A DNA stretch of 64,000 nucleotides from an uncultured Flavobacterium sp. (GCA_937773775.1 CALJVL010000024.1:79343-143342), one strand, 5' to 3'; shown: positions 17,251-27,069, counted from the first letter of the stretch. The notes: generated by a model from the letters alone, not told the origin. Program-made: numbers and translations.

Positions 17251-19899
17251 ATGAAAAAAAACCTAAAAATTAGTTTCACGGCAATTTTTGTATTCACCAC
17301 TTCCTTGTTTTTTGGGCAAAGCCATGAAATAGTTGGAACGGTTACTAACGAAAAAGGAGTCCCTCTAAAAAGTGTTAAAATTGAAATTAAAGGAACGAAT
17401 AGCAATGTAAACAGCGATAATTCTGGAAAATTCTCTATGATAGCAACTACAGATTCCCCAAAGCTACTTGTCTCTTTATTTGGTTATGAAACCAAAGAAG
17501 TCCTTGCCAAAAGTAAAACGATTGAGATTCAACTCATATTATTGAACAATAGTCTTAAAGAAATTGTAATTGTAGGAAGTAGAAATCCTAAGAAAAGCAA
17601 GCTCGAAACTGCTGTTCCGGTTGATGTTGTCAATTTGGCTAAAATCAGAAATACTTCCCCACAAACCACTACAAACGACCTCTTAACGTATTTGATTCCT
17701 TCTTTTAATTCCAACCGACAATCCTCTTCAGATGGAACAGAACACATTGATCCGGCTTCATTAAGAGGTTTAGGACCAGATCAGGTTTTAGTTTTGGTAA
17801 ACGGAAAAAGAAGACATACTACCTCCTTGGTAAACTATCAAAATACCGTTGGAAATGGATCTGTTGGAACGGATTTGAGTGCTATTCCGGCTTCAGCCAT
17901 AAAACGAATTGAGGTTTTGCGCGACGGTGCAGCCGCACAATATGGTTCTGATGCTATTGCAGGGGTTATCAATCTCGTTTTGAAAGATAATACAGGATTA
18001 GAAGTCACTGCTACTTACGGCGGAACTTCTCGTAACGATGGCCAAACGACTAACCTCAATATGAATTATGGAACAAAAATTGGTAAACAAGGCGGCTTCA
18101 TCAATTTAACTGCTGAATTTAACAATCGCGAAAAAACTAATCGTTCTCAAAATCACAACTTAGTAATCTTTGATCAATCGGCTTATGATAATTATTTTGC
18201 CTATGATTTCAGTAATGACAATGCCCGCCAAATTGACAATGATTTATTAGCGCAATCAGGCCTTAGTCGTGATGATTTCAATTTCCAAATAGGAGATGCC
18301 AAAATCAAAAATATTCAAGGTTTCTTGAATATGACCGTACCTTTGAATGATAAAATCGAATTTTATGCTTCGGGTGGCATGAGTCACAGAAACGGAACTG
18401 GTTTTGGATTTAGACGTTTGCCTAGCGAAACTGCAAATGTAGTTCCTACTCTATTTCCTTTTGGATTCCAACCAGAATTAAAGTCTGTAGTGACGGATCT
18501 TTCCTTGATTTCAGGCTTTAAATTAAAATTTTCTGATTGGAATTTAGATTTGAGCAACACCATTGGACAAAACAAATTCACCTATGATGTTTCGAATACC
18601 AACAACGTTTCTCTAGGAGCAAGTAGCCCGACTGCTTTTAAAGCCGGAAGTCATTCTTTCTTGCAAAACACCGTAAATGCTGACGTTTCCAAATTATACA
18701 AAGACATTTTCAGCGGATTGAACGTCGCTTTTGGTGCGGAATACAGACTTGAGAATTACCAAATTAATATTGGCGAAGAATCTTCTCACATCAATGGTGG
18801 TGCACAATCTTTTCCTGGATTTTCTCCTTTGAATCAAGTCGGCAAAAGCAGAAACAGTATTGGTCTTTACGCTGACATTGAAGCCGATATTACTGATGAA
18901 TTTTTGGTAGGAGTTACCGCTCGTTATGAAGATTATTCTGATTTTGGAAATACGCTAAATGGAAAATTATCAGCCAGATATAAAATTTTTGATAATTTTT
19001 CTCTTCGTGGATCTCTAAGCACAGGATTTAGAGCACCATCACTTCACCAACAGTATTTCAACAATATTGCAACAGATGTTGTGGATGGAGAAATCCTGAA
19101 TTCAGGAATTTTCAGAAATGACAGCGAGGTATCGAAACAACTTGGAATTCCAAAACTAAAAGAAGAAACCTCTAAAAATTACAGCGTTGGTTTAGTGTTT
19201 TCTCCTTTAAAAAAATTGAACATTACGCTAGATTTCTATCAAATTAAAATAGACAATCGTATCATCCTTACAGGAAATTTAGGAAATGATGCTTACGGTG
19301 ATCCTGTTCCAGAACTTCGTGATTTGTTTGCAACTTATGGTGTTCAGACAGGGCGTTTCTTTACAAATGCTATCAACACAGCTACAAATGGACTTGATGT
19401 GGTGGTTGATTACGATTTGAATGTTGGAGAAGGAAATCTGAATTTGTCTTTATTATACAACTATAATAAAAATTTGGTTGCCAAAGAATTAAATAATATT
19501 CCTAGCTCATTTTTAGGACAGGAGGATGTTTATTATGGTCCGCAAGAAAGAAGTTTGATTGAAACCAATACACCAAAACACAAAGGGACTTTTGGTATCA
19601 ATTATGCGATACAAAAATGGAATTTTTTATTAAGAAACACTTATTTTGGGGAAGTAACTCGTGATGGATTTCCTTTTGGAACCACTCAAAAACATGCTGG
19701 AAAAATGGTTACCGATCTAACTTTATCTTTTAAAGTAACTCCAAAGATTCAATTTACTTTGGGAACCAATAATTTATTGGATGTTTTTCCTGATGAACAA
19801 ATTTATGAAAACAGTTACTACGGTGTTTTCAAATATGCACCCGTACAAATGGGTACAACAGGTGCTTACTATTTTGGAAGAGTAAGTTACAGCTTGTAA
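17251..19899 (+). CDS. TonB-dependent outer-membrane receptor
   Basis: The 882-aa protein has a signal peptide (about 1-23, TSLFFGQ), a carboxypeptidase-D regulatory-like domain at about 25-100 (VGTVTNEKGVPLKSVKIEI), a plug domain at about 115-250 (SLRGLGPDQVLVLVNGKRR, IEVLRDGAAAQYGSDAIAGVINL) and a beta-barrel to the end. The C-terminal residue pattern (YYFGRVSYSL) is typical of outer-membrane barrels. It should import a substrate across the outer membrane using TonB energy. The length and lack of a SusD partner argue against a SusC-type glycan transporter. Substrate is unknown. The gene is followed by a very strong terminator. Confidence 0.9.
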   Translation: MKKNLKISFTAIFVFTTSLFFGQSHEIVGTVTNEKGVPLKSVKIEIKGTNSNVNSDNSGKFSMIATTDSPKLLVSLFGYETKEVLAKSKTIEIQLILLNNSLKEIVIVGSRNPKKSKLETAVPVDVVNLAKIRNTSPQTTTNDLLTYLIPSFNSNRQSSSDGTEHIDPASLRGLGPDQVLVLVNGKRRHTTSLVNYQNTVGNGSVGTDLSAIPASAIKRIEVLRDGAAAQYGSDAIAGVINLVLKDNTGLEVTATYGGTSRNDGQTTNLNMNYGTKIGKQGGFINLTAEFNNREKTNRSQNHNLVIFDQSAYDNYFAYDFSNDNARQIDNDLLAQSGLSRDDFNFQIGDAKIKNIQGFLNMTVPLNDKIEFYASGGMSHRNGTGFGFRRLPSETANVVPTLFPFGFQPELKSVVTDLSLISGFKLKFSDWNLDLSNTIGQNKFTYDVSNTNNVSLGASSPTAFKAGSHSFLQNTVNADVSKLYKDIFSGLNVAFGAEYRLENYQINIGEESSHINGGAQSFPGFSPLNQVGKSRNSIGLYADIEADITDEFLVGVTARYEDYSDFGNTLNGKLSARYKIFDNFSLRGSLSTGFRAPSLHQQYFNNIATDVVDGEILNSGIFRNDSEVSKQLGIPKLKEETSKNYSVGLVFSPLKKLNITLDFYQIKIDNRIILTGNLGNDAYGDPVPELRDLFATYGVQTGRFFTNAINTATNGLDVVVDYDLNVGEGNLNLSLLYNYNKNLVAKELNNIPSSFLGQEDVYYGPQERSLIETNTPKHKGTFGINYAIQKWNFLLRNTYFGEVTRDGFPFGTTQKHAGKMVTDLTLSFKVTPKIQFTLGTNNLLDVFPDEQIYENSYYGVFKYAPVQMGTTGAYYFGRVSYSL

Positions 19900-19917
19900 A
19901 GATTAGCTTTTAAGCAT

Positions 19918-19960
19918 AAAGAAGAAGCCGTCTAAAAGTAATTTTAGACGGCTTCTTCTT
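19918..19960. terminator. Strong bidirectional terminator
   Basis: AAAGAAGAAGCCGTCTAAAA pairs perfectly with its complement around a GTAA loop, giving a 20-base-pair stem with A and T runs on both sides. It separates the receptor gene from the convergent aldehyde dehydrogenase. Confidence 0.92.
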
Positions 19961-19977
19961 TTAAAGGATTATGTGTC

Positions 19978-21531
19978 CTACAAATCAAACTTTATTCCTT
20001 GTGATAAAGGTAAACTTGTAGTGTAGTTAATGGTATTGGTTTGTCTTCTCATATACACTTTCCATGCATCAGAACCAGACTCACGTCCACCACCCGTTTC
20101 TTTTTCTCCTCCAAAAGCACCACCAATTTCAGCACCCGAAGTTCCGATGTTTACATTGGCAATCCCACAATCTGAACCTGTAACAGATAAGAATAATTCT
20201 GCTTCACGCAAGTTATTCGTCATGATCGCAGAAGACAATCCTTGAGCCACACCGTTTTGAATTGCAATAGCATCTTCTACTGTTCCTGAATATCTCAACA
20301 AATACAATACTGGAGCAAAAGTCTCGTGTTGTACGATTTCAAAGGTGTTATCTGCCTCAGCAATTGCCGGTTTCACGTAACAACCACTTTCGTAACCTTC
20401 GCCAGAAAGTACGCCACCTTCAACAAGGATTTTTCCTCCTTCGGCAACTACTTTTTCTAAAGCCTTGTTGTACATTTCCACTGCGTGCTTGTCGATTAGC
20501 GGACCAACATGGTTGTTTTCGTCCAATGGGTTTCCTATTCGTAATTGTTTGTAAGCTGACACAATCGCCTCTTTTACTTTATCGTAAATACTTTCGTGAA
20601 TAATCAAACGACGAGTCGAAGTACAACGTTGTCCAGCTGTTCCTACAGCTCCAAAAACAGAACCAATAACCGTCATTTTTATATCAGCATCTGGAGTCAC
20701 AATGATTGCATTGTTTCCACCTAGTTCTAATAATGATTTACCCAAACGGCCAGCAACAGTTTGTGCTACAATTTTCCCCATACGAGTAGAACCTGTTGCA
20801 GAAATTAAAGGAACTCGTTTATCGCTAGTCATCATTTCTCCCACTTTATAATCTCCGTTTATCAAACAAGAAATTCCTTCTGGAAGGTTATTTTCTTTAA
20901 TTACCTCAGCAATTATATTCTGACAGGCAATTCCACATAAAGGTGTTTTTTCAGATGGTTTCCAAACGCAAACATCGCCACAGATCCATGCTAAAGCTGT
21001 ATTCCAAGCCCAAACCGCAACTGGAAAGTTGAACGCAGAGATGATTCCAACAGTTCCCATTGGGTGGTATTGCTCGTACATTCTATGTCCTGGACGTTCA
21101 GAATGCATCGTTAATCCGTGCAATTGGCGAGAAAGTCCCACTGCAAAATCACAGATGTCGATCATTTCCTGAACTTCGCCATATCCTTCTTGTAATGATT
21201 TCCCCATTTCATAAGAAACCAATTTCCCAAGAGCCTCCTTGTTTTTACGTAATTTCTCTCCAAACTGACGCACAATTTCACCACGTTGTGGCGCTGGCAT
21301 CGTTTTGAATGTTTTGAAAGCTTCTGTCGCCGTTTGCATTACCTTTTCGTAATCCGCAGCCGTTGAAGTTCTCACTTTAGCTATCAATTGTCCATCGACA
21401 GGAGAATAACTTTCTAAGATTTCTCCATTTGAAAAATGATTTAAACCTGTTGATGTACCTTCATTTATGTCTTTTATGCCCAACTGAGCCAAAGCCTCTT
21501 TCATTCCGAATTGATTTGCTATTGTTGTCAT
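19978..21531 (-). CDS. Aldehyde dehydrogenase, ALDH7 (antiquitin) type
   Basis: The 517-aa cytoplasmic enzyme has NAD-binding motifs (GIISAFNFPVAVWAWN, WKPSEKTPL, SATGSTRMGK), the catalytic Glu in LELGGNNAI and the catalytic Cys in GTAGQRCTSTRR. The C-terminal GGAFGGEKETGGGRESGSDAWK is characteristic of the ALDH7/alpha-aminoadipic semialdehyde dehydrogenase group. It probably oxidises aminoadipate semialdehyde (piperideine-6-carboxylate) in lysine breakdown, though other semialdehydes are possible. Nearby 3-hydroxyanthranilate dioxygenase also belongs to amino-acid catabolism, but the genes are not in one operon. Confidence 0.9.
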   Translation of the reverse strand: MTTIANQFGMKEALAQLGIKDINEGTSTGLNHFSNGEILESYSPVDGQLIAKVRTSTAADYEKVMQTATEAFKTFKTMPAPQRGEIVRQFGEKLRKNKEALGKLVSYEMGKSLQEGYGEVQEMIDICDFAVGLSRQLHGLTMHSERPGHRMYEQYHPMGTVGIISAFNFPVAVWAWNTALAWICGDVCVWKPSEKTPLCGIACQNIIAEVIKENNLPEGISCLINGDYKVGEMMTSDKRVPLISATGSTRMGKIVAQTVAGRLGKSLLELGGNNAIIVTPDADIKMTVIGSVFGAVGTAGQRCTSTRRLIIHESIYDKVKEAIVSAYKQLRIGNPLDENNHVGPLIDKHAVEMYNKALEKVVAEGGKILVEGGVLSGEGYESGCYVKPAIAEADNTFEIVQHETFAPVLYLLRYSGTVEDAIAIQNGVAQGLSSAIMTNNLREAELFLSVTGSDCGIANVNIGTSGAEIGGAFGGEKETGGGRESGSDAWKVYMRRQTNTINYTTSLPLSQGIKFDL

Positions 21532-21734
21532 TGTAACTTTTTTAGTTAAAATTGTTATATTTTTTGTAAAGATATTATTTCGAGTTGAATTTCTATTGAA
21601 TTAAATTGTTAAAATCTAATCGAAATTAGGGCAATTTGATGATTTACAATTGATTTAGCAAATAAAAGCCTCTATTTCAAAAGAAGAACCTAAATTTATA
21701 TACTGAAAACTAATTCCCATTTACATTGTAAAGC

Positions 21735-22694
21735 ATGACACTTCTTAAGACTTTCTTCCTTTCTTTGATTTTAATATCGATAAACACAGTCGCTCAAAAG
21801 CTACAAACAGCTGCTTTCCAAGTTGTTCCTCTGGGCATAAAGGGCGGCATTGACGAGAAAAACCTTTCTTCCTATTTACTAGCCCCTTCAAACACTACTG
21901 ATTTTATTAGCCTTGACGCGTGAACAATACACGCTGGAATTGAAAAATCCATAGAGAATAAGGTATTCAAAATTTCCTCTGAAGCAGTTTTAAAAAAATA
22001 CATAAAAGCCTATTTAATATCCCATGCACATTTAGATCACGTTGCAGGTTTGATTATAAATTCGCCTGCTGACTCTTCAAAAACTATTTACGCAACTACT
22101 AGTTGTATGGAAATGATGCAAAAACATTATTTTAACGGGGAAACTTGGGCGAACTTTGGAGATAAGGGAAATGGTTATCTGATAAAAAAATATCACTATC
22201 AAATATTGAATCCTGAAGAAGAAACTCCAATCACAAATACAACGATGACCGTAAAAGCATTTCTGCTAAGTCATATAAATCCTTTTGAAAGTACCGCTTT
22301 TTTGATTAAAAACGCAGATACTTTCGCTTTGTATCTGGGCGACACTGGATCTGATATTATTGAAAAAAGCGATAAACTGCATTTGCTATGGACTGCCATT
22401 GCACCACTAATCAAAAACGAGCAATTAAAAGGAATCTTCATTGAGGTTTCTTTTCCAAACGAGCAAGAGGACGCACAACTATATGGACATTTGACGCCCA
22501 ATTATTTGCTAAAAGAACTCCATTCCTTAAGTGAACTTACAGGAAAAAATGCTTTAAAAGGTTTTAAAATCGTCATCACTCATATGAAACCCCCAGCTGA
22601 AAATTTTCTAAAAATTAAAGCGCAGTTAAAAAAACAAAATAATTTGGGTTTACAATTCATTTTTCCTGAACAAGGCAAGCGATTTGAACTGTAA
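21735..22694 (+). pseudogene. Class II cyclic-nucleotide phosphodiesterase, one in-frame TGA
   Basis: Read through, the frame gives 319 aa with a signal peptide (about 1-21, SINTVAQ) and a class II 3',5'-cyclic-nucleotide phosphodiesterase fold. It has the metal-binding HAHLDH at about residue 100 and later metal ligands in LYLGDTGSD and VITHMKPP. The frame is interrupted at 21921-21923 by TGA, exactly where the family motif LDAGT needs glycine (GGA). The frame continues unchanged on both sides with no indel. This fits a single G-to-T nonsense mutation, or a base error. The downstream part could start at ATG 22050 but would lack the metal site. An intact enzyme would hydrolyse cAMP in the periplasm. 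Confidence 0.85.
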
Positions 22695-22713
22695 TTTATA
22701 ATACTACTAATCC

Positions 22714-22816
22714 CTAGCCCCGGTAGAAGCGGCATCTCCCGATTTAGAAAAACAAGGCTTTTTTCAAGCCTTAGTTTTTATTTATCGGGAATACAGCGAA
22801 TGACGGGAAATAGCTC
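22714..22816. repeat. Dispersed palindromic intergenic repeat, copy 1
   Basis: The spacer runs CTAGCCCCGGTAGAAGCGGC to GACGGGAAATAGCTC. Outer arms pair imperfectly (CCCGA / TCGGG) around an inner AAGGCTT hairpin. It resembles the elements at 49640 and 60619 in layout: GGTAG near the left end, an ATCC- or CCTTT-type arm, and CAGCG near the right end. I know such GATAG/GCGGG elements as common spacers in flavobacterial genomes; mobility is inferred only. Confidence 0.5.
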
Positions 22817-22826
22817 TAAATAAAAA

Positions 22827-23366
22827 CTATTTCTTGGCAACAAATCGTGGGTCAACTTCCATAACCGTAGCGCACTTATCGCAAGTTCTTAATTCCTCAA
22901 AATTGTAAAAATGTTCAAAATGAGGTAAGAAATCTTTTTCTATATCGTTCAATTCAAAATATACCTCGTGCAATTTATGATTGCAATTATCGCAATACCA
23001 AAGCAAGCCGTCCGTAAATCCCTTTCCGGCCCTTTTACGTTCGATCACCAAGCCAATTGAGCCTTCGGAGCGAACTGGGGAATGCGGCATTTTTGCCTGA
23101 TGAAGGTACATATCACCGGGATGCAGTTCGAGTTCTTTTCTCTCCCCATCGTCCTGAACGATTACTTTTATAGAGCCTTCGAGTTGGTAAAACAATTCTT
23201 CGGTTTCATTGTAATGAAAATCTTTCCGGGCGTTGGGACCCGCAACAATCATAACAATATAATCCCCAGAGTCCACGTACAAATTTTTGTTACCTACGGG
23301 CGGTTTGAGTAAATGACGATTTTCGTCAATCCATTTATTCAGGTTAAAAGGAGCCACTATTGCCAT
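22827..23366 (-). CDS. 3-hydroxyanthranilate 3,4-dioxygenase
   Basis: The 179-aa cupin enzyme shows the iron ligands and surrounding motifs of 3-hydroxyanthranilate dioxygenase: ARKDFHYNETEELFYQLEG (His and Glu) and MPHSPVR (His), with substrate arginines in between. The C-terminal pair of CxxC motifs (YCDNCNHK, TCDKCATVME) forms the second, rubredoxin-like iron site of the bacterial enzyme. It opens the ring of 3-hydroxyanthranilate to 2-amino-3-carboxymuconate semialdehyde, which leads to quinolinate and NAD or to tryptophan catabolism. Other kynurenine-pathway genes are not in this window. A family-standard symbol (nbaC or haao) is not assigned because usage varies. Confidence 0.95.
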   Translation of the reverse strand: MAIVAPFNLNKWIDENRHLLKPPVGNKNLYVDSGDYIVMIVAGPNARKDFHYNETEELFYQLEGSIKVIVQDDGERKELELHPGDMYLHQAKMPHSPVRSEGSIGLVIERKRAGKGFTDGLLWYCDNCNHKLHEVYFELNDIEKDFLPHFEHFYNFEELRTCDKCATVMEVDPRFVAKK

Positions 23367-23492
23367 CTTCGTCGAGTTATTTAGTTTATGAGTTGCTAAG
23401 TTACTAAAAAGTCGACTGCCTTGAGATTTATAAACTCACAAAGTCTCGCGAAGCTTTTTGCTGTTCTCTTTCTATTCTGTCTATTCTGTCCT

Positions 23493-24611
23493 TTACTTCA
23501 TTTCTTTAATCAAATAGATATAAACCGGAAAGTGGTCACTAAAACCAACTTCGGTTCCGGAATGCCGCTTTGGATAGCCTTTATATTGGCCGGATGTCTG
23601 TATTAAAAAAGACTTGTTGTAAATACCGGCTTTCCAATAGCGAAAAGAATTGAAGTTGTTTTGAATTAGCGATTGCGACACCATAATTTGGTCAAAGATA
23701 TCCCATGAATCGCGGTAGGCAATGGTTCCTAACCCTTTTTTGGCCATTTCCTCGAATGGATTGTAAACGCCTAACTGCAACACATCCGCCTTGATGGCTT
23801 TGGCACCCAGCGCCAGTTTTATGCTTTTATTAAAAGGGCCGTCATTTAAATCTCCCAGCGTAATCACTTTCGCTTCTGGATTGATCCGTTGTAAGGAATC
23901 GATTATTTTTCGGTTCAATGTCCCCGCCGCTTCTCTGAATGGACTGGACTTTTTTTCACCACCGGAACGGGAAGGCCAGTGGTTAACAATGATATTAATT
24001 TCCTCCCCATCCAGAAAACCAGTGACAAGAAGTTGGTCCCTGGTAAATACCCGATTATTCTGGTCACTCACTTCCAGATTATCATCTGTTCTTTCGCTGG
24101 ACTCGACTTTTGTGAGCGCTTTCGTTGGCACTTCCTTTCGATAAACTATCAAAGGAATATTACTGTACGTAGTGGGCCGGAAATATTTCTTCTGATACAA
24201 TAAGGCCACATCAATACCCCGTTTATCAGGGGAATCAAAATGGATAATTCCATATTCTTTGTTAATGAGTTTAGACTCTTTAATTAAATCTTCCAACACA
24301 CCTCTGTTTTCAATTTCAGAACAACCTATAAAAGTGGGAGAATTACTGTTTTCAGAAGAACCAATTTCGAGCAAAACTCTGGACAGGTTTTGTAATTTTT
24401 GGTGGTACTTTTTAGAAGTCCAATGCTGTGCCCCTTTTGGTGTCCATTCGTCATCATTAGTGTTAGGATCATTGATGGTATCAAAAAGATTTTCGAAATT
24501 ATAGAATGCTATTGTATGGATAGCATAATTTTTTTGCTGAGCAAAAGTCTTTGTTAATGGCAAGAGCAAAATAAACAAAGGAAACAATCGTAAAACTCTC
24601 ATATCTGGCAT
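23493..24611 (-). CDS. Exported endonuclease/exonuclease/phosphatase family protein
   Basis: The 372-aa protein has a signal peptide (about 1-24, LPLTKTFAQ) and an EEP fold. Its motifs are AFYNFENLFDTIND (metal-binding Asn/Glu), FIGCSEIENR (Glu), NIIVNHWPSRSGG (His), TLGDLNDGP (Asp/Asn) and GFSDHFPVYI (terminal Asp-His). All catalytic positions are present. Such exported EEP proteins in Bacteroidetes are probably secreted nucleases or phosphodiesterases used for phosphate or nucleotide acquisition. It lies downstream of nothing obvious on its strand; the 3-hydroxyanthranilate dioxygenase gene follows it by 127 bases and may be co-transcribed. Confidence 0.85.
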   Translation of the reverse strand: MPDMRVLRLFPLFILLLPLTKTFAQQKNYAIHTIAFYNFENLFDTINDPNTNDDEWTPKGAQHWTSKKYHQKLQNLSRVLLEIGSSENSNSPTFIGCSEIENRGVLEDLIKESKLINKEYGIIHFDSPDKRGIDVALLYQKKYFRPTTYSNIPLIVYRKEVPTKALTKVESSERTDDNLEVSDQNNRVFTRDQLLVTGFLDGEEINIIVNHWPSRSGGEKKSSPFREAAGTLNRKIIDSLQRINPEAKVITLGDLNDGPFNKSIKLALGAKAIKADVLQLGVYNPFEEMAKKGLGTIAYRDSWDIFDQIMVSQSLIQNNFNSFRYWKAGIYNKSFLIQTSGQYKGYPKRHSGTEVGFSDHFPVYIYLIKEMK

Positions 24612-24775
24612 ATTAAAAATAGACTCTCAATAGGAAATACTTCAAAACTTATACTAATTCCTAGTAAAAATACTTCATTTGATTAACAAACTCCAATTTA
24701 TTTTCAATTTGCTTATCTTTGTTTTCGTCTATTAAATAGACCGCAATCATATCATTAAATAAGGAAAATAAAAAC

Positions 24776-25777
24776 ATGTATACTAATCGATTTTCGTTTA
24801 TAAAAAGTAGGTTTAAATTATCTAAATTCTTTTTTATCCTTTTTATTTTGCAATCATATAACAGCCAAGCTAATACACCAATGACTACACCAGCTATTTT
24901 ACAAAAAGGAGATACCATTGCCATTTTAGCTACAGCTAGAAAAAACGTTGACGACAATCTTAAACCAGCAATTGATTTATTACACAGTTGGGGTCTTAAA
25001 GTTATCATTGGTAATACAATCGGATTAGATGACAACCAATTGGCCGGAACTGATGAGCAAAGAGCCGCTGATTTTCAGCAACAACTAGACAACCCAAATA
25101 TCAAAGGAATTTGGTGTGTAAAAGGAGGATATGGCACGGTCAGAATTATCGATTTATTAGATTTTACCCAATTTAAACAAAATCCAAAATGGATTATCGG
25201 ATTTAGTGACATTACCGTATTGCACAACCATTTGAACACGATGGGCTTCAAATCCATCCATGGAATCATGCCTATAAGTATCACAAGAGCATCTACGGAA
25301 TCAATTGAAAGCTTGAAACTTGCGTTATTTGGAGGCCAATTGACTTATCAAATCGCTACTGAAGAGATGAATCGAGTTGGTATTGCAACGGGGGAATTAG
25401 TCGGCGGAAACTTATCTATTCTTTACAGCTTACTGGGATCGCAATCGGCTATTGATTGCAAGGATAAAATCTTGTTTATAGAAGATCTCGATGAATATCT
25501 TTATCATATCGACCGCATGATGATGAATTTAAAACGCAACGGATGCTTAGAGAGCACAAAAGGAATAATCGTGGGGTCGATGTCAAAAATGAGGGACAAC
25601 GAAATTCCTTGGGGAAAAACTGCTTTACAAATCATAGAAGATGTCACAAAAACATATAACATTCCAATCCTATATGGTTTTCCAGCGGGCCATATTCACG
25701 ATAATCGAGCCCTTATATTAGGAAGTAAAGTATCCATTAATGTGGGTAAAGAGAGTTCAAGCGTTATTTTTAAATAA
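24776..25777 (+). CDS. LD-carboxypeptidase (S66 family), possibly exported
   Basis: The S66 serine peptidase fold is recognised from GDTIAILATARKN, the nucleophile Ser in IGFSDITVLHNH, the Glu in FIEDLDEYLYHIDRMM and the His in GFPAGHIHDNRA. Family members remove the terminal D-alanine from L,D-linked muropeptides in wall recycling. From the ATG at 24776 the protein has 333 aa with a hydrophobic leader (KFFFILFILQSYNSQA), suggesting export. The alternative start ATG at 24881 (MTTPAILQKGD) would give a cytoplasmic protein of 298 aa, the usual site for the E. coli LdcA enzyme. The leader looks like a true signal peptide, so the longer form is preferred. Confidence 0.85.
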   Translation: MYTNRFSFIKSRFKLSKFFFILFILQSYNSQANTPMTTPAILQKGDTIAILATARKNVDDNLKPAIDLLHSWGLKVIIGNTIGLDDNQLAGTDEQRAADFQQQLDNPNIKGIWCVKGGYGTVRIIDLLDFTQFKQNPKWIIGFSDITVLHNHLNTMGFKSIHGIMPISITRASTESIESLKLALFGGQLTYQIATEEMNRVGIATGELVGGNLSILYSLLGSQSAIDCKDKILFIEDLDEYLYHIDRMMMNLKRNGCLESTKGIIVGSMSKMRDNEIPWGKTALQIIEDVTKTYNIPILYGFPAGHIHDNRALILGSKVSINVGKESSSVIFK

Positions 25778-25851
25778 TACAGAGGATAATTACTTTGATA
25801 TTGCCCGTTTATAGAGACGCATACTGCAATTGAAAACTCAACACTATATTC

Positions 25852-26211
25852 ATGGCTGAACACAACGAATTAGGAAAACTGGGGGAAGAATTAGCTGTAG
25901 AGTACCTGCAGAAAAACGGCTATGCTATTTTAGAAACTAATTGGACTTTCCAAAAGGCGGAAATAGATATTATTGCTAAAAAGGAAAACATTCTTGCCGT
26001 TGTTGAGGTCAAAACTCGATCTTCTTTAGATTTTGGTCTACCTCAGGATTTTGTTAAAAACAAAAAAATACAACTACTTGTAAAAGCGGTAGATGCTTAT
26101 GTAAACGAGAAAAATTTAGATATTGATGTCCGTTTTGATATCATCGCAATCCATAAAGAAGGCAAAACTTTTTCAATTGAACACCTAATAGACGCATTTT
26201 ATCATTTTTAA
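25852..26211 (+). CDS. YraN/UPF0102 family nuclease-like protein
   Basis: The 119-aa protein shows the YraN pattern: GKLGEELAVEYLQKNGYAILETN, then FQKAEIDIIAKKENILAVVEVKTRSS with the Glu-Asp-ExK set of the restriction-endonuclease-like fold. The family is widespread and thought to process DNA or RNA; its role is not firmly known. It starts at an ATG 74 bases after the LD-carboxypeptidase and may share its transcript. Confidence 0.92.
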   Translation: MAEHNELGKLGEELAVEYLQKNGYAILETNWTFQKAEIDIIAKKENILAVVEVKTRSSLDFGLPQDFVKNKKIQLLVKAVDAYVNEKNLDIDVRFDIIAIHKEGKTFSIEHLIDAFYHF

Positions 26212-26254
26212 GCATATTTTTTGATGTTATATCTGTAACAAATTGTTTTTTATT

Positions 26255-26262
26255 TATATTTG
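26255..26262 (+). promoter_or_regulatory. Flavobacterial -7 box (TATATTTG)
   Basis: TATATTTG matches the Bacteroidetes TAnnTTTG consensus, 67 bases before the ATG at 26329. A well-placed -33 TTG is not clear. The box overlaps the TTG at 26260, so that codon cannot be the translation start. Confidence 0.6.
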
Positions 26263-26328
26263 CAAGGGCTTTTAGCACACAAAACAAACAAGCTTGTTGT
26301 TCTTGCCATACATAAACACATTAAAATC

Positions 26329-26985
26329 ATGAAAACCGTCTCTTCAATTGTAGAAAACTACATCAAAACAAAACCTTTTTTATTAAACGCATTGTCACTT
26401 GGTATTATCAACCTGACTTCATTATCTAGAAATATCATGACCGAATTGGAAAGTGAATTTGGGAAAGAAGTCAAACAAGGTGCAGTTGTAATGGCATTAA
26501 AGAGACTAACGGAAGAACTTGATTTTAGACTAAACCACAAAATCAATAAAGTAATAAAAAACATTGGCGAGATTACCGTTCGATCTTCTCTGACTGACTA
26601 TACTTTTGCAGTTTCAGACACTGTCTTAAACAAGCAAGCTGAATTAATATCAGACATCAATGCCTTTCCAGATGTTTTTTATACTTCATCCAGAGGTGTA
26701 AATGAAATCAATATTGTGGTAAGCAAAAGCGTAAACGACTTAGTTGACAAGCATTTTGTCAATGAAAAACTAATTCAAAAACTAGATGATTTAGCCTCAA
26801 TTACTGTTAAACTGCCAAAAGAAAATATTGTAGTACCTGGAATCTATTATTTCATTTTTCAACGCTTAGCTTGGGAAGGCATTATTATTAATGAAGTGAT
26901 TTCAACTTCCAATGAATTTACCATATTAGTGAGCGAAGATCAAGTAGACGTTGCTTTTAAAGTAATAAAAGATTTAAAGATGTAA
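26329..26985 (+). CDS. ACT-domain-like protein (aspartate-kinase regulatory type)
   Basis: The product is 218 aa from the ATG at 26329, chosen because the upstream TTG lies within a promoter box. The N-terminal third (MKTVSSIVENYIKTKPFLLNALSLGIINLTSLSRNI) is helical and looks like a winged-helix or dimer segment. Two ACT-like repeats appear to follow (about 110-160, FYTSSRGVNEINIVVSKS; about 175-218, WEGIIINEVISTSNEFTILVSEDQVDVAFKVIKDL). The second resembles the regulatory end of aspartate kinase, but there is no kinase domain. It may sense an amino acid. Function is unknown. Confidence 0.65.
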   Translation: MKTVSSIVENYIKTKPFLLNALSLGIINLTSLSRNIMTELESEFGKEVKQGAVVMALKRLTEELDFRLNHKINKVIKNIGEITVRSSLTDYTFAVSDTVLNKQAELISDINAFPDVFYTSSRGVNEINIVVSKSVNDLVDKHFVNEKLIQKLDDLASITVKLPKENIVVPGIYYFIFQRLAWEGIIINEVISTSNEFTILVSEDQVDVAFKVIKDLKM

Positions 26986-27032
26986 GAGTCCATAACGACT
27001 TAAAAAGTCTGTTCTTGAGATAATAAGTTCAA

Positions 27033-27069
27033 AAAAAGCTTCCAATCTTACTCAGATTGGAAGCTTTTT
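27033..27069. terminator. Bidirectional terminator
   Basis: AAAAAGCTTCCAATCT pairs perfectly with AGATTGGAAGCTTTTT across a five-base loop. It separates the ACT-like gene from the convergent mfd. Confidence 0.92.

Noticed and set aside
26260..26328. TTG start at 26260 for the ACT-like protein
   Set aside because: The codon overlaps the TATATTTG promoter box, so it would lie upstream of the transcript.
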